Shown piece after piece: positions 1 to 5,502 of a stretch of DNA of 7,116 nt. The position numbers were made by a program, and so were the translations under genes. Origin of the DNA: Synergistaceae bacterium (GTDB lineage Bacteria; Synergistota; Synergistia; Synergistales; Aminobacteriaceae); the NCBI GenBank assembly GCA_017447325.1, contig JAFSNU010000159.1, forward strand, positions 1-7,116, written 5' to 3'. The notes below the pieces were generated by a model that saw only the letters and a list, made by a program, of their open reading frames with translations, was not told where the DNA came from and did not search any database. Within the stretch, counting starts at the first letter, position 1, and every line of letters starts with the position of its first letter.

Positions 1-435
1 GTCAAGATTAAAATTAAATAAATCATTTATAACGCGTCCCGTCAAAACTTCTATTGCAGCAGAAGATGACAAGCCTGCGCCCTCGGGCAAGTTGCCGCTA
101 AATAAAATATCAAGACCCGACGGCAAATTATATCCGTGCTGCGCAAAAATATTTATCACGCCCAGCGGATAGTTCGCCCAGTCGTTGGCCTTGTCATATT
201 TAATATTATTTATAGGCACTTCGATAATTTTATTATTATCAAAATTTAACGAGTAAAGCCTTATAGTGTCTCTTGGCCGCACAGCCGCGAGAGCTTTAAT
301 TCCGAAAGATATAGCGCACGGGAACACAAAGCCGCCCTCGTGATCCGTGTGCTCGCCGATTAAATTAACTCGCCCCGGGGCGAAGAAACACTCGGGGCGA
401 TTATCTCCAAAAATTTCTTGAAATTTTTTAAGCAT
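1..435 (-). CDS. galK: galactokinase, N-terminal 145 residues (3' end outside window)
   Basis: Galactokinase of the GHMP kinase family phosphorylates D-galactose to galactose-1-phosphate with ATP in the cytoplasm, the first committed Leloir step. My translation from the ATG at 435 shows the galactokinase signature GRVNLIGEHTDH at residues 21-32. This includes the conserved Arg22 and the E28-H29-x-D31 sugar-binding residues. The GHMP ATP-binding loop LPEGAGLSSSAA follows at 116-127. The signature usually ends in Tyr; here it is His32. The open frame runs off the left edge, so roughly the last 60% of a usual 380-390 residue enzyme is missing from view. The gene lies 19 nt after the mglC stop in the same direction and is surely part of the mgl operon. 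There is no Shine-Dalgarno sequence in the all A/T 19-nt gap, so initiation may be coupled to mglC translation. The ATG is chosen because it gives the normal 20-residue lead before the signature. Confidence 0.95.
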   Translation of the reverse strand, partial: MLKKFQEIFGDNRPECFFAPGRVNLIGEHTDHEGGFVFPCAISFGIKALAAVRPRDTIRLYSLNFDNNKIIEVPINNIKYDKANDWANYPLGVINIFAQHGYNLPSGLDILFSGNLPEGAGLSSSAAIEVLTGRVINDLFNFNLD

Positions 436-454
436 AATTTATTTTATTTATTTT

Positions 455-1705
455 TTATTTCTTACGGTATTTAGTCAAGTCAATGGCGACTGCGACGGCG
501 ATAATTATGCCCTTGATAACCTGCTGCCACATCGGCGACACGTTTATAAACTGAAGACCGTACTGAATAACCGTGAAGATTAACACGCCTATTACAATGC
601 CGCTGACTTTTCCGATACCGCCGTTAAGCGACACGCCTCCGACGACGCACGCCGCTATAGCGTCAAGCTCGTAGCCGTTGCCGTAGTTATTAGTAGCTCC
701 GGCTGTACGCGCTGCCTCTAAAACTCCTGCAATGCCATACAAGCACGAGGCCAAAATAAATATTCCCATTATGCATCTAAAGACGTTAATACCTGCAACT
801 ACAGCAGCCTCTCTGTTGCCGCCGATTGCGTAAACGTTTTTGCCGAATACAGTTTTATTTAAGATAAACCAAATTATTACGCAGATAACTGCCGCAATGG
901 GAATTAATATAGAAATTCCCTGGAAGCTGCCCGTCTGGAAAATTCTCATCTGTCCGAGAGCCGCGAAGTCCGGTCTGACTCCGCCGATGGGCTGGGAATT
1001 ATTGGGCGGCATATCGAAATACAACGAACACGCGCCGTAAATCATAACCTGAACGGCAAGCGTCGCTATGAACGGGTGCATGTCGTACTTCGCAACTAAA
1101 AATCCGTTTAACGCTCCGAAGATCATGCACGCGCCGATAGCTGCCAAGATCGGCATCCATACTTCAACCTGCGGAAGATCCGGGAAGAATCTATTTGCAT
1201 AAGTCGCAGTCTGAAGCATCGAAGCTGATACAACAGAGGCAAGGCCGACCATGCGTCCGGCTGAAAGGTCAGTACCAGCGATCAACAGCGTGAAGCAAAT
1301 TCCGAGCGCTATTATTAATCTTGTTGAAGACTGCGTTAAAATATCAAGCGCAACTCGAATCTGCATAAATCTCGGCTGTAAAATGCAAATTACTATAACT
1401 AACACAAGCATTGCCAATAAAATCGCATTGTTAGTTAAGAACGCGCTGAAATTTTTTGACGAGAAGACGACTTCGCCGCCCAAATGTTTTTTAGATGATA
1501 TAAATCCTTTCAGGCCAAGCACAAGTCCGATTATCATTAAGAATATCGGCAGATCGTAAATCTTGCGAAGGCTCAACGCCGATTTAATTCCTGAAAGAGC
1601 CGGAAGCGTCTGGCATAAATAAAGCAGTGCGCCGATAACTAAAACTGCAATTCCGGCCATGACCAAAAATCTATCGTACTTCTCACGTGCAACATGTTTT
1701 GCCAT
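455..1705 (-). CDS. mglC: galactose/methyl-galactoside ABC transporter permease MglC, with N-terminal extension
   Basis: This is the inner-membrane channel subunit of the MglBAC galactose/glucose importer. Residues from about 92 to the end follow E. coli MglC closely: LTQSSTRLIIALG (123-135), AGTDLSAGRMVGLASVV (143-159), the coupling-loop region FGKNVYAIGGNREAAVVAGI (287-306) and ATNNYGNGYELDAIAACVVGG (337-357). About ten hydrophobic segments are visible. At 416 residues it is about 80 longer than the E. coli protein (336). The surplus is at the N-terminus and holds two extra likely membrane segments (about 13-31 and 51-68) before the usual first helix (about 93-110). The ATG is supported by AGGAGA at 1721-1716, 10 nt upstream, so the extension appears real. 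The gene follows mglA after a 67-nt AT-rich gap and precedes galK by 19 nt. Family assignment is certain; the role of the extra segments is unknown. Confidence 0.96.
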   Translation of the reverse strand: MAKHVAREKYDRFLVMAGIAVLVIGALLYLCQTLPALSGIKSALSLRKIYDLPIFLMIIGLVLGLKGFISSKKHLGGEVVFSSKNFSAFLTNNAILLAMLVLVIVICILQPRFMQIRVALDILTQSSTRLIIALGICFTLLIAGTDLSAGRMVGLASVVSASMLQTATYANRFFPDLPQVEVWMPILAAIGACMIFGALNGFLVAKYDMHPFIATLAVQVMIYGACSLYFDMPPNNSQPIGGVRPDFAALGQMRIFQTGSFQGISILIPIAAVICVIIWFILNKTVFGKNVYAIGGNREAAVVAGINVFRCIMGIFILASCLYGIAGVLEAARTAGATNNYGNGYELDAIAACVVGGVSLNGGIGKVSGIVIGVLIFTVIQYGLQFINVSPMWQQVIKGIIIAVAVAIDLTKYRKK

Positions 1706-1772
1706 TTTAAAAATTTCTCCTAATTTAAAATATTAAAAAATATTAAAAATAAAATTTTAAAAAATTAATAAA

Positions 1773-3293
1773 TTAATCAGCGGCCGCTTTATTATGGCTT
1801 GCAAACATAGTCGCAAGGCGCATAATATTTTCCTGCGAGTACTCGTCTTTGTTCAAAAATCCCGTGACGCGTCCCTCGCACATGACCATAATGCGATCCG
1901 ACATTCCCATAAGCTCCGGCTGTTCAGACGAAATCATGATTATCGATTTGCCCTGTTTAACCTGCTCGAGCATTATAGTATAGATTTCATATTTCGCGCC
2001 TACGTCAATGCCGCGCGTAGGCTCATCAAGAATTAATATGTCCGAGTTAGTTAAAAGCCATCTTGCAATTAAAACTTTCTGCTGATTGCCGCCCGATAAA
2101 TTCTGAATTAAAGTCTCGAGCGACGGGGCTTTAACGTTAAGCTCTTTGCAGCCCTCGCTTGCCTCTGCAACGCGCTTGCTCTCGTTAAGAATGCCCAAGT
2201 GCGCATAATGTTTCTGATTTGCTATAACAGTATTTTCGAGTATCGGCAAAATTCCAAAGATACCGGTCGCGCGTCTCTCTTCTGTTAATAAAGCGAAGCC
2301 GTGAGCTTTAGCATCACGCGGCGAACGAGCTTTATATTCTTTGCCGTCCTTCTCAACTTCGCCGGACTCAATGCCTCTAAGTCCAAATAAAGCTTCGACA
2401 AACTCAGTGCGCTGAGCTCCGACAAGTCCGCCGATCCCCAAAATCTCGCCCTTGTGCAAGTCAAACGACACGTCTTGAAACGATTTTTTAATCGGAGACG
2501 AAAGATGGCGAACGCTTAAAACTACTTCATCGCTCGGCTTGTCCTCTCTGACTGGGAACTGATTTGTCATCTCGCGTCCGACCATTTGCTTTATAATCTC
2601 TTCAGTTGTGAGGCTTACCGCCGGCCAAGTTCCAACATACTTACCGTCGCGCATTATCGAGACCTCGTCAGAAATCTGCAAAATCTCTTTCATCTTGTGC
2701 GAGATATAAATTATTGCCCTGTTCTCACTGCGCAGCCTGTTTATAATTTTAAATAAAAATTCGACTTCACGATCAGACAGCGACGACGTAGGCTCGTCCA
2801 TGATTATAATTTTAGCGTTAATACTTACAGCCCGCGCAATCTCCATCATCTGCAAAATTGCCGCCGACTGTTCGCCCGCAAGTGCTAATGGGTCAACGTC
2901 AAGTCCTAAGTCTTCAAATAATTCTTTAGTCTTATCATACATAGCTTTATGATCGACAACGCCCATTTTGCCCGGGAATCTTCCGAGCCAGACGTTCTCC
3001 ATGACAGATCTAAATCTGATCGGATGAAGCTCCTGGTGAATCATCGCTATTCCGTTGTCCATTGCCTCTTTGGCCGAATTAATTTTAACGGGCTTACCGT
3101 CTAAAAGAATTTCTCCGCCGTCGGGCTTGTAAATTCCAAATAAGCACTTCATGAGCGTTGACTTGCCCGCGCCGTTCTCGCCCATTAGAGCATGAACAGT
3201 CCCGGGCCTCACGTTCAGCTGCACGCCGTCAAGCGCTTTAACGCCCGGGAAAGTCTTAGTAATATTTTTCATTTCAAGAACAAACTCGCTCAT
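1773..3293 (-). CDS. mglA: galactose/methyl-galactoside ABC transporter ATP-binding protein MglA
   Basis: This is the cytoplasmic ATPase of the MglBAC importer, with two fused ABC domains as in RbsA/XylG/MglA. Domain 1 has Walker A GENGAGKST (38-46), Q-loop Gln87, a degenerate signature around LAGEQ (138-142), Walker B IIIMDEPTSS (162-171) and switch His199. Domain 2 has a degenerate Walker A GLVGAQRTE (289-297) lacking the lysine, a canonical LSGGNQQKV signature (399-407) and Walker B LILDEPTRGID (420-430). In place of the switch His the sequence reads ISSEQPE (454-460). This asymmetry, one good Walker A paired with the other domain's good signature, is the family norm and not decay. The length of 506 equals that of E. 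coli MglA. A GGAAGGAG sequence lies at 3315-3308, 14 nt before the ATG, somewhat farther than usual. The gene is separated from mglB by 88 nt containing a hairpin. Xylose or ribose transport is an alternative from this subunit alone, but MglB and galK next to it fix the substrate. Confidence 0.96.
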   Translation of the reverse strand: MSEFVLEMKNITKTFPGVKALDGVQLNVRPGTVHALMGENGAGKSTLMKCLFGIYKPDGGEILLDGKPVKINSAKEAMDNGIAMIHQELHPIRFRSVMENVWLGRFPGKMGVVDHKAMYDKTKELFEDLGLDVDPLALAGEQSAAILQMMEIARAVSINAKIIIMDEPTSSLSDREVEFLFKIINRLRSENRAIIYISHKMKEILQISDEVSIMRDGKYVGTWPAVSLTTEEIIKQMVGREMTNQFPVREDKPSDEVVLSVRHLSSPIKKSFQDVSFDLHKGEILGIGGLVGAQRTEFVEALFGLRGIESGEVEKDGKEYKARSPRDAKAHGFALLTEERRATGIFGILPILENTVIANQKHYAHLGILNESKRVAEASEGCKELNVKAPSLETLIQNLSGGNQQKVLIARWLLTNSDILILDEPTRGIDVGAKYEIYTIMLEQVKQGKSIIMISSEQPELMGMSDRIMVMCEGRVTGFLNKDEYSQENIMRLATMFASHNKAAAD

Positions 3294-3337
3294 ACTTTTT
3301 TACTTTGCTCCTTCCGCTTAAAAAATTTAAAATAAAT

Positions 3338-3365
3338 CCCCCTGCCTCGACTTCAGGCAGAGGGG
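3338..3365 (-). terminator. intercistronic hairpin between mglB and mglA (partial terminator or mRNA-stabilising stem)
   Basis: The ten bases CCCCCTGCCT (3338-3347) face AGGCAGAGGGG (3355-3365) across a 7-nt loop. This gives a 10-bp GC-rich stem with one bulged A. In the transcript the stem is followed after a GA by a U-rich stretch, which makes it resemble an intrinsic terminator, although the U-tract is broken by A residues. It begins 16 nt after the mglB stop. In binding-protein operons such stems commonly let some transcripts end after the binding-protein gene, or protect its mRNA from 3' exonucleases; which applies here is inference. Confidence 0.75.
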
Positions 3366-3381
3366 AAATAAAAATTAATTT

Positions 3382-4407
3382 TTACATAAAATCTTTGTAG
3401 TTCTCGGACGTGACTTTGCGGTAAGGCACCCAGATATATTTCCCGTCGGTGACTTCATAGCCGATGGTCTCTTTGTTGACTTCTTTGCCCATAGCCGCAG
3501 CGACAGCAGCCTGAACGGCGGCCTTGCCCTGGTTGGCAGCGTCGTTTAAAACAGTGCCGAGCATCTCGCCCTTGGCCATAGCCTCAAGCGCAGGAGCAGT
3601 TGCGTCAACGCCGACTACCGGAATGTACTTCGCGGGGTCGCCCATGTTGTAGCCTTCAGCCTTTAATGCCTCGATCGCGCCGAGAGCCATATCGTCGTTA
3701 TTAGCTAATACAGCTTCGATTCTCTCGATGCCGACAGCCGAGATAAAGCCCTTCATCTTGTCAGTGGCCTGGACTTTGTCCCAGTTCGCCGTGTCGCTGC
3801 CAAGCTCTTCAAGCTCAAAGCCGCCCTCTTTCATGGCCTTGACTGAGTACTCAGTGCGAAGAACCGCGTCCTGATGTCCCTGCTCTCCTCTGAGCATGAT
3901 GTACTGGATTTTGCCGTCCTTGTTCTTGTCCGCGCCAGGGTTCTTCTTGAAGTAATCAACGATAAGCTCGCCGGACTGCGTGCCGGACTCCTCGGCCTTT
4001 GCTCCGTCGTACCAGATCTTGTCATAAGCCTGCATGACTTCGGGCTCGGGCTCTCTGTTGATAAATACGATCGGAATACCGGCGGCCTTGGCCTTCTCCA
4101 TTAAGGGAAGAGCTGCGGTTCTGTCAACCGGATTGACGATAACGACATTGGCGCCCTTCGCGATGTAGGCGTCAACCTGATCGTTCTGAAGCGGCTGTCT
4201 GTTCTGAGAATCTGTGATCTCGAGCTCGCCGCCGATCTTTTCCATCTCGGCCTTCATGTTGTTGCGAACGCCGGTCATGAACGTGTCGTCGAACTTGTAG
4301 ATGCACGCGCCGACCAAAACTTCATCAGCCTCGATTGCAAACGCTGCGCCTGCAAAAGCCAACGCCAACACTGCCGCTAACGCAAAAAACTTTCTGAACT
4401 TCAACAA
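3382..4407 (-). CDS. mglB: periplasmic D-galactose/D-glucose-binding protein MglB
   Basis: This is the periplasmic receptor that delivers galactose or glucose to MglAC. Residues 1-24 form a signal peptide (KFRK, a hydrophobic stretch, cleavage after AFA at 22-24). It lacks a lipobox cysteine, so a soluble periplasmic protein is expected. The mature part aligns by eye with E. coli MglB along its length. Sugar-pocket residues known from the E. coli structure all have equivalents: Asp41, Phe43, Asn117, His178, Asp180, Arg184, Trp209, Asn237, Asp268 and Asn288. The calcium loop DKNKDGKIQ (160-168) and Glu231 are also kept; Lys166 replaces a residue that binds through its backbone. The start is TTG, backed by GGGAGG at 4423-4418, 10 nt upstream, with an in-frame stop further up and no ATG. 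It is the first gene of the operon. Its codons are clearly more G/C-ending than those of alaX, consistent with high expression. Confidence 0.97.
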   Translation of the reverse strand: MLKFRKFFALAAVLALAFAGAAFAIEADEVLVGACIYKFDDTFMTGVRNNMKAEMEKIGGELEITDSQNRQPLQNDQVDAYIAKGANVVIVNPVDRTAALPLMEKAKAAGIPIVFINREPEPEVMQAYDKIWYDGAKAEESGTQSGELIVDYFKKNPGADKNKDGKIQYIMLRGEQGHQDAVLRTEYSVKAMKEGGFELEELGSDTANWDKVQATDKMKGFISAVGIERIEAVLANNDDMALGAIEALKAEGYNMGDPAKYIPVVGVDATAPALEAMAKGEMLGTVLNDAANQGKAAVQAAVAAAMGKEVNKETIGYEVTDGKYIWVPYRKVTSENYKDFM

Positions 4408-4417
4408 AATAAAACAA

Positions 4418-4423
4418 CCTCCC
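4418..4423 (-). promoter_or_regulatory. ribosome binding site deciding the TTG start of mglB
   Basis: GGGAGG on the minus strand lies 10 nt before the TTG at 4407. The frame has a TAA stop at 4434-4432 and only an ATT codon as an alternative between that stop and the TTG, so the TTG is the best supported start. It gives a signal peptide of normal length. Confidence 0.85.
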
Positions 4424-4438
4424 GTTTTGTATTAATAA

Positions 4439-4455
4439 GCTGTAAAACTTACAGC
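4439..4455. promoter_or_regulatory. perfect 17-bp dyad in the mgl leader, candidate operator
   Basis: GCTGTAA (4439-4445) and TTACAGC (4449-4455) are exact inverted repeats around AAC. The dyad sits 15 nt upstream of the mglB ribosome binding site and just downstream of a possible promoter. The TGTAA...TTACA arms resemble the TGTAA..TTTACA core of LacI/GalR-family operators, though the centre lacks the usual CG and the spacing differs. It could also act as a 7-bp RNA stem. Assignment to a sugar-responsive repressor is inference; no regulator gene is in the window. Confidence 0.5.
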
Positions 4456-4460
4456 AAATT

Positions 4461-4489
4461 TTTAAAATTAAATTTTTAAAATTAATCAA
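4461..4489 (-). promoter_or_regulatory. possible mgl promoter
   Basis: On the minus strand TTGATT (4489-4484) and TTTAAA (4466-4461) are 17 bp apart, each a 4/6 match to the sigma-70 boxes. The start point would fall in or next to the 17-bp dyad. A competing -10 is a perfect TATAAT at 4551-4546, but I see no good -35 at the right distance, and it would give a leader of about 130 nt. In such AT-rich DNA weak matches arise easily. Confidence 0.3.
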
Positions 4490-4591
4490 GTATTGCGGGA
4501 AAAAAATTTTATTAAATTGCCGTTATTCATTTCTTAACGATAAATATTATATAACGAAAAATTTATTATTAAAATCAGCGCATTTACTTTA

Positions 4592-4827
4592 TTTTAATTT
4601 TCCAAAAATTTTCTTGAGACTGCATAAAATTATTTCCAAAAATTTTTGAGAGCTTGCATAAAATTATTTCCAAAAATTTTTATAGCTTGCGCAAAATTAT
4701 TTTCAAAAATTTTTTAGAGCTTACGCAAAATTATTTTCAAAAATTTTTTAGAGCTTGTGCAAAATTATTTTCAAAAATTTTTTAGAGCTTGCACAAAATT
4801 ATTTTCAAAAATTTTTATAGCCTGCGC
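4592..4827. repeat. tandem array of seven 33/34-bp AT-rich units
   Basis: Units lie at 4592-4625 (diverged), 4626-4659, 4660-4692, 4693-4726, 4727-4760, 4761-4794 and 4795-4827. Each of the last six starts AAAATTATTT, has a central CAAAAATTTTT block and ends in a short G/C-bearing tail near AGCTTGCGC. Units differ mainly in the tail and in one T of the central run. The array has no unique spacers, ribosome binding site or sustained reading frame. A further unit of the same kind lies at 5060-5093. Confidence 0.95.
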
Positions 4828-5059
4828 AAAATTTTTCTCCAAAGAATTTTTGAAGCGTCAAAAAATTTTCCGCGCAAAAAATTTTGACATGTTAATTTTA
4901 AAATTAAATTTATAAATTCTTGCGGCAAAATAATTTAAATAAAATTTTTGTAGTTGAAAATGTAGTTGAAAAACTTTTGAATTTTGTGAAAATTTTTTTG
5001 AGATTAAAAACTTTTTGATGTTAAAAAAATTATAGCATGAAAAATTTTAGAGCTTGCGC
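4828..5059. repeat. long direct repeat, copy 1 (232 bp)
   Basis: This segment recurs at 5094-5326, shifted by 266 bp, with about 94% identity judged by eye. Differences cluster in the first 70 bp. It opens and closes in register with the short-unit array: its last bases, TTAGAGCTTGCGC, are a short-unit tail. Inside are a 16-bp palindrome (4892-4907), an overlapping 12-bp palindrome (4907-4918), TTGCGGCAA (4920-4928) and a tandem 12-mer (4949-4972). No coding signal is seen. Confidence 0.93.
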
Positions 5060-5093
5060 AAAATTATTTTCAAAAATTTTCTCGAGCTTGCGC
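5060..5093. repeat. single short unit between the two long repeats
   Basis: This 34-bp unit matches the tandem units at 4626-4827 except for CTCG in place of the usual TTAG before AGCTTGCGC. It separates the two long repeats, so the full period is one long repeat plus one short unit. Confidence 0.9.
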
Positions 5094-5326
5094 AAAATTT
5101 TTCTCAAAAGAATTTTTGAATGGTCAAAAAATTTTCCGCACAAAAATTTTTAACGCATTAATTTTAAAATTAAATTTATAAATTCTTGCGGCAAAATAAT
5201 TTAAATAAAATTTTTGTAGCTGAAAATGTAGCTGAAAAACTTTTGAATTTTGTGAGAAATTTTTTGAGATTAAAAACTTTTTGATGTTAAAAAAATTATA
5301 GCATGAAAAATTTTTCGCGCTCGTGC
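5094..5326. repeat. long direct repeat, copy 2 (233 bp)
   Basis: This is the second copy of the segment at 4828-5059. The two palindromes (5158-5173 and 5173-5184) and the stretch between them and the 12-mer pair are unchanged. The 12-mers read TGTAGCTGAAAA in both positions here, against TGTAGTTGAAAA in both positions of copy 1. The tail is diverged (CGCGCTCGTGC). Confidence 0.93.
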
Positions 5327-5370
5327 AAAATTTTTCTCAAAAATTTTTGAAGCAGTTCACAAAAATTTTT
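5327..5370. repeat. truncated start of a third long repeat
   Basis: The first about 44 bp repeat the opening of the long repeats: AAAATTTTTCTC, then a TTTTTGAAG block and CAAAAATTTTT, with small deletions. Similarity then stops, about 55 bp before the alaX -35 box. This suggests a repeat series cut off or eroded on the alaX side. Confidence 0.75.
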
Positions 5371-5390
5371 AAGCAATATTTTTATTAAAT

Positions 5391-5476
5391 TTAAGCAAAT
5401 AATTTTTAAAATTTTATTGCTTAGCTTGACATTATAATTTACTTAATATATTATTTCGTTTCAATTAAGCAAATAA
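5391..5476. promoter_or_regulatory. paired 12-bp direct repeat flanking the alaX promoter
   Basis: TTAAGCAAATAA occurs at 5391-5402, upstream of the -35, and again at 5465-5476, just after the expected start point, 74 bp apart. The shorter TTAAGCAA also occurs at 5369-5376, and an inverted TTGCTTA at 5417-5423 adjoins the -35. The arrangement suggests binding sites for a regulator, but chance in AT-rich DNA cannot be excluded. Confidence 0.4.
5426..5454 (+). promoter_or_regulatory. alaX promoter
   Basis: A perfect -35 TTGACA (5426-5431), a 17-bp spacer and TATTAT (5449-5454, 5/6 match) point to transcription starting near 5461, about 40 nt before the alaX start. The upstream sequence is A/T-tract rich and could act as an UP element. 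Confidence 0.8.
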
Positions 5477-5490
5477 ATTTTAAAAAATTT

Positions 5491-5496
5491 GAGGTG
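5491..5496 (+). promoter_or_regulatory. ribosome binding site deciding the alaX start
   Basis: GAGGTG lies 6 nt before the ATG at 5503. The GTG inside this motif (5494-5496) is in frame and would add three residues, but it is part of the ribosome binding site and so is not the start. Confidence 0.85.
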
Positions 5497-5502
5497 AATG
5501 GC

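Noticed and set aside
4592..4827. CRISPR array
   Set aside because: The 33/34-bp units follow one another directly with no unique spacers between them, and no cas gene is nearby.
4884..4916. Second plus-strand promoter: TTGACA at 4884 with TATAAA at 4911
   Set aside because: The spacing is 21 bp, too long for sigma-70. The -35 is lost in the equivalent place in copy 2, and a well-formed promoter lies much closer to alaX.
4828..5059. Insertion sequence or MITE
   Set aside because: The long repeats lack clear terminal inverted repeats beyond A/T-tract similarity, lack target duplications and lie in tandem register with the short units, so local duplication explains them better.
5037..5153. 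38-codon plus-strand frame starting MKNFRACAKLF, a cationic small peptide
   Set aside because: It has no ribosome binding site. The equivalent ATG in copy 2 opens only a 15-codon frame, and lysine/phenylalanine-rich frames are expected by chance from A/T tracts.
4592..5370. Replication origin with iterons and AT-rich unwinding region
   Set aside because: Repeats, AT-richness and divergent genes would fit, but I found no DnaA-box-like TTATCCACA. The repeated TTATTTTCA in the short units lacks the conserved CACA end, and no dnaA, dnaN or rep gene is present.
5461..5502. Riboswitch or T-box in the alaX leader
   Set aside because: The leader is only about 40 nt of A/T-rich sequence with no conserved T-box or aptamer motifs.
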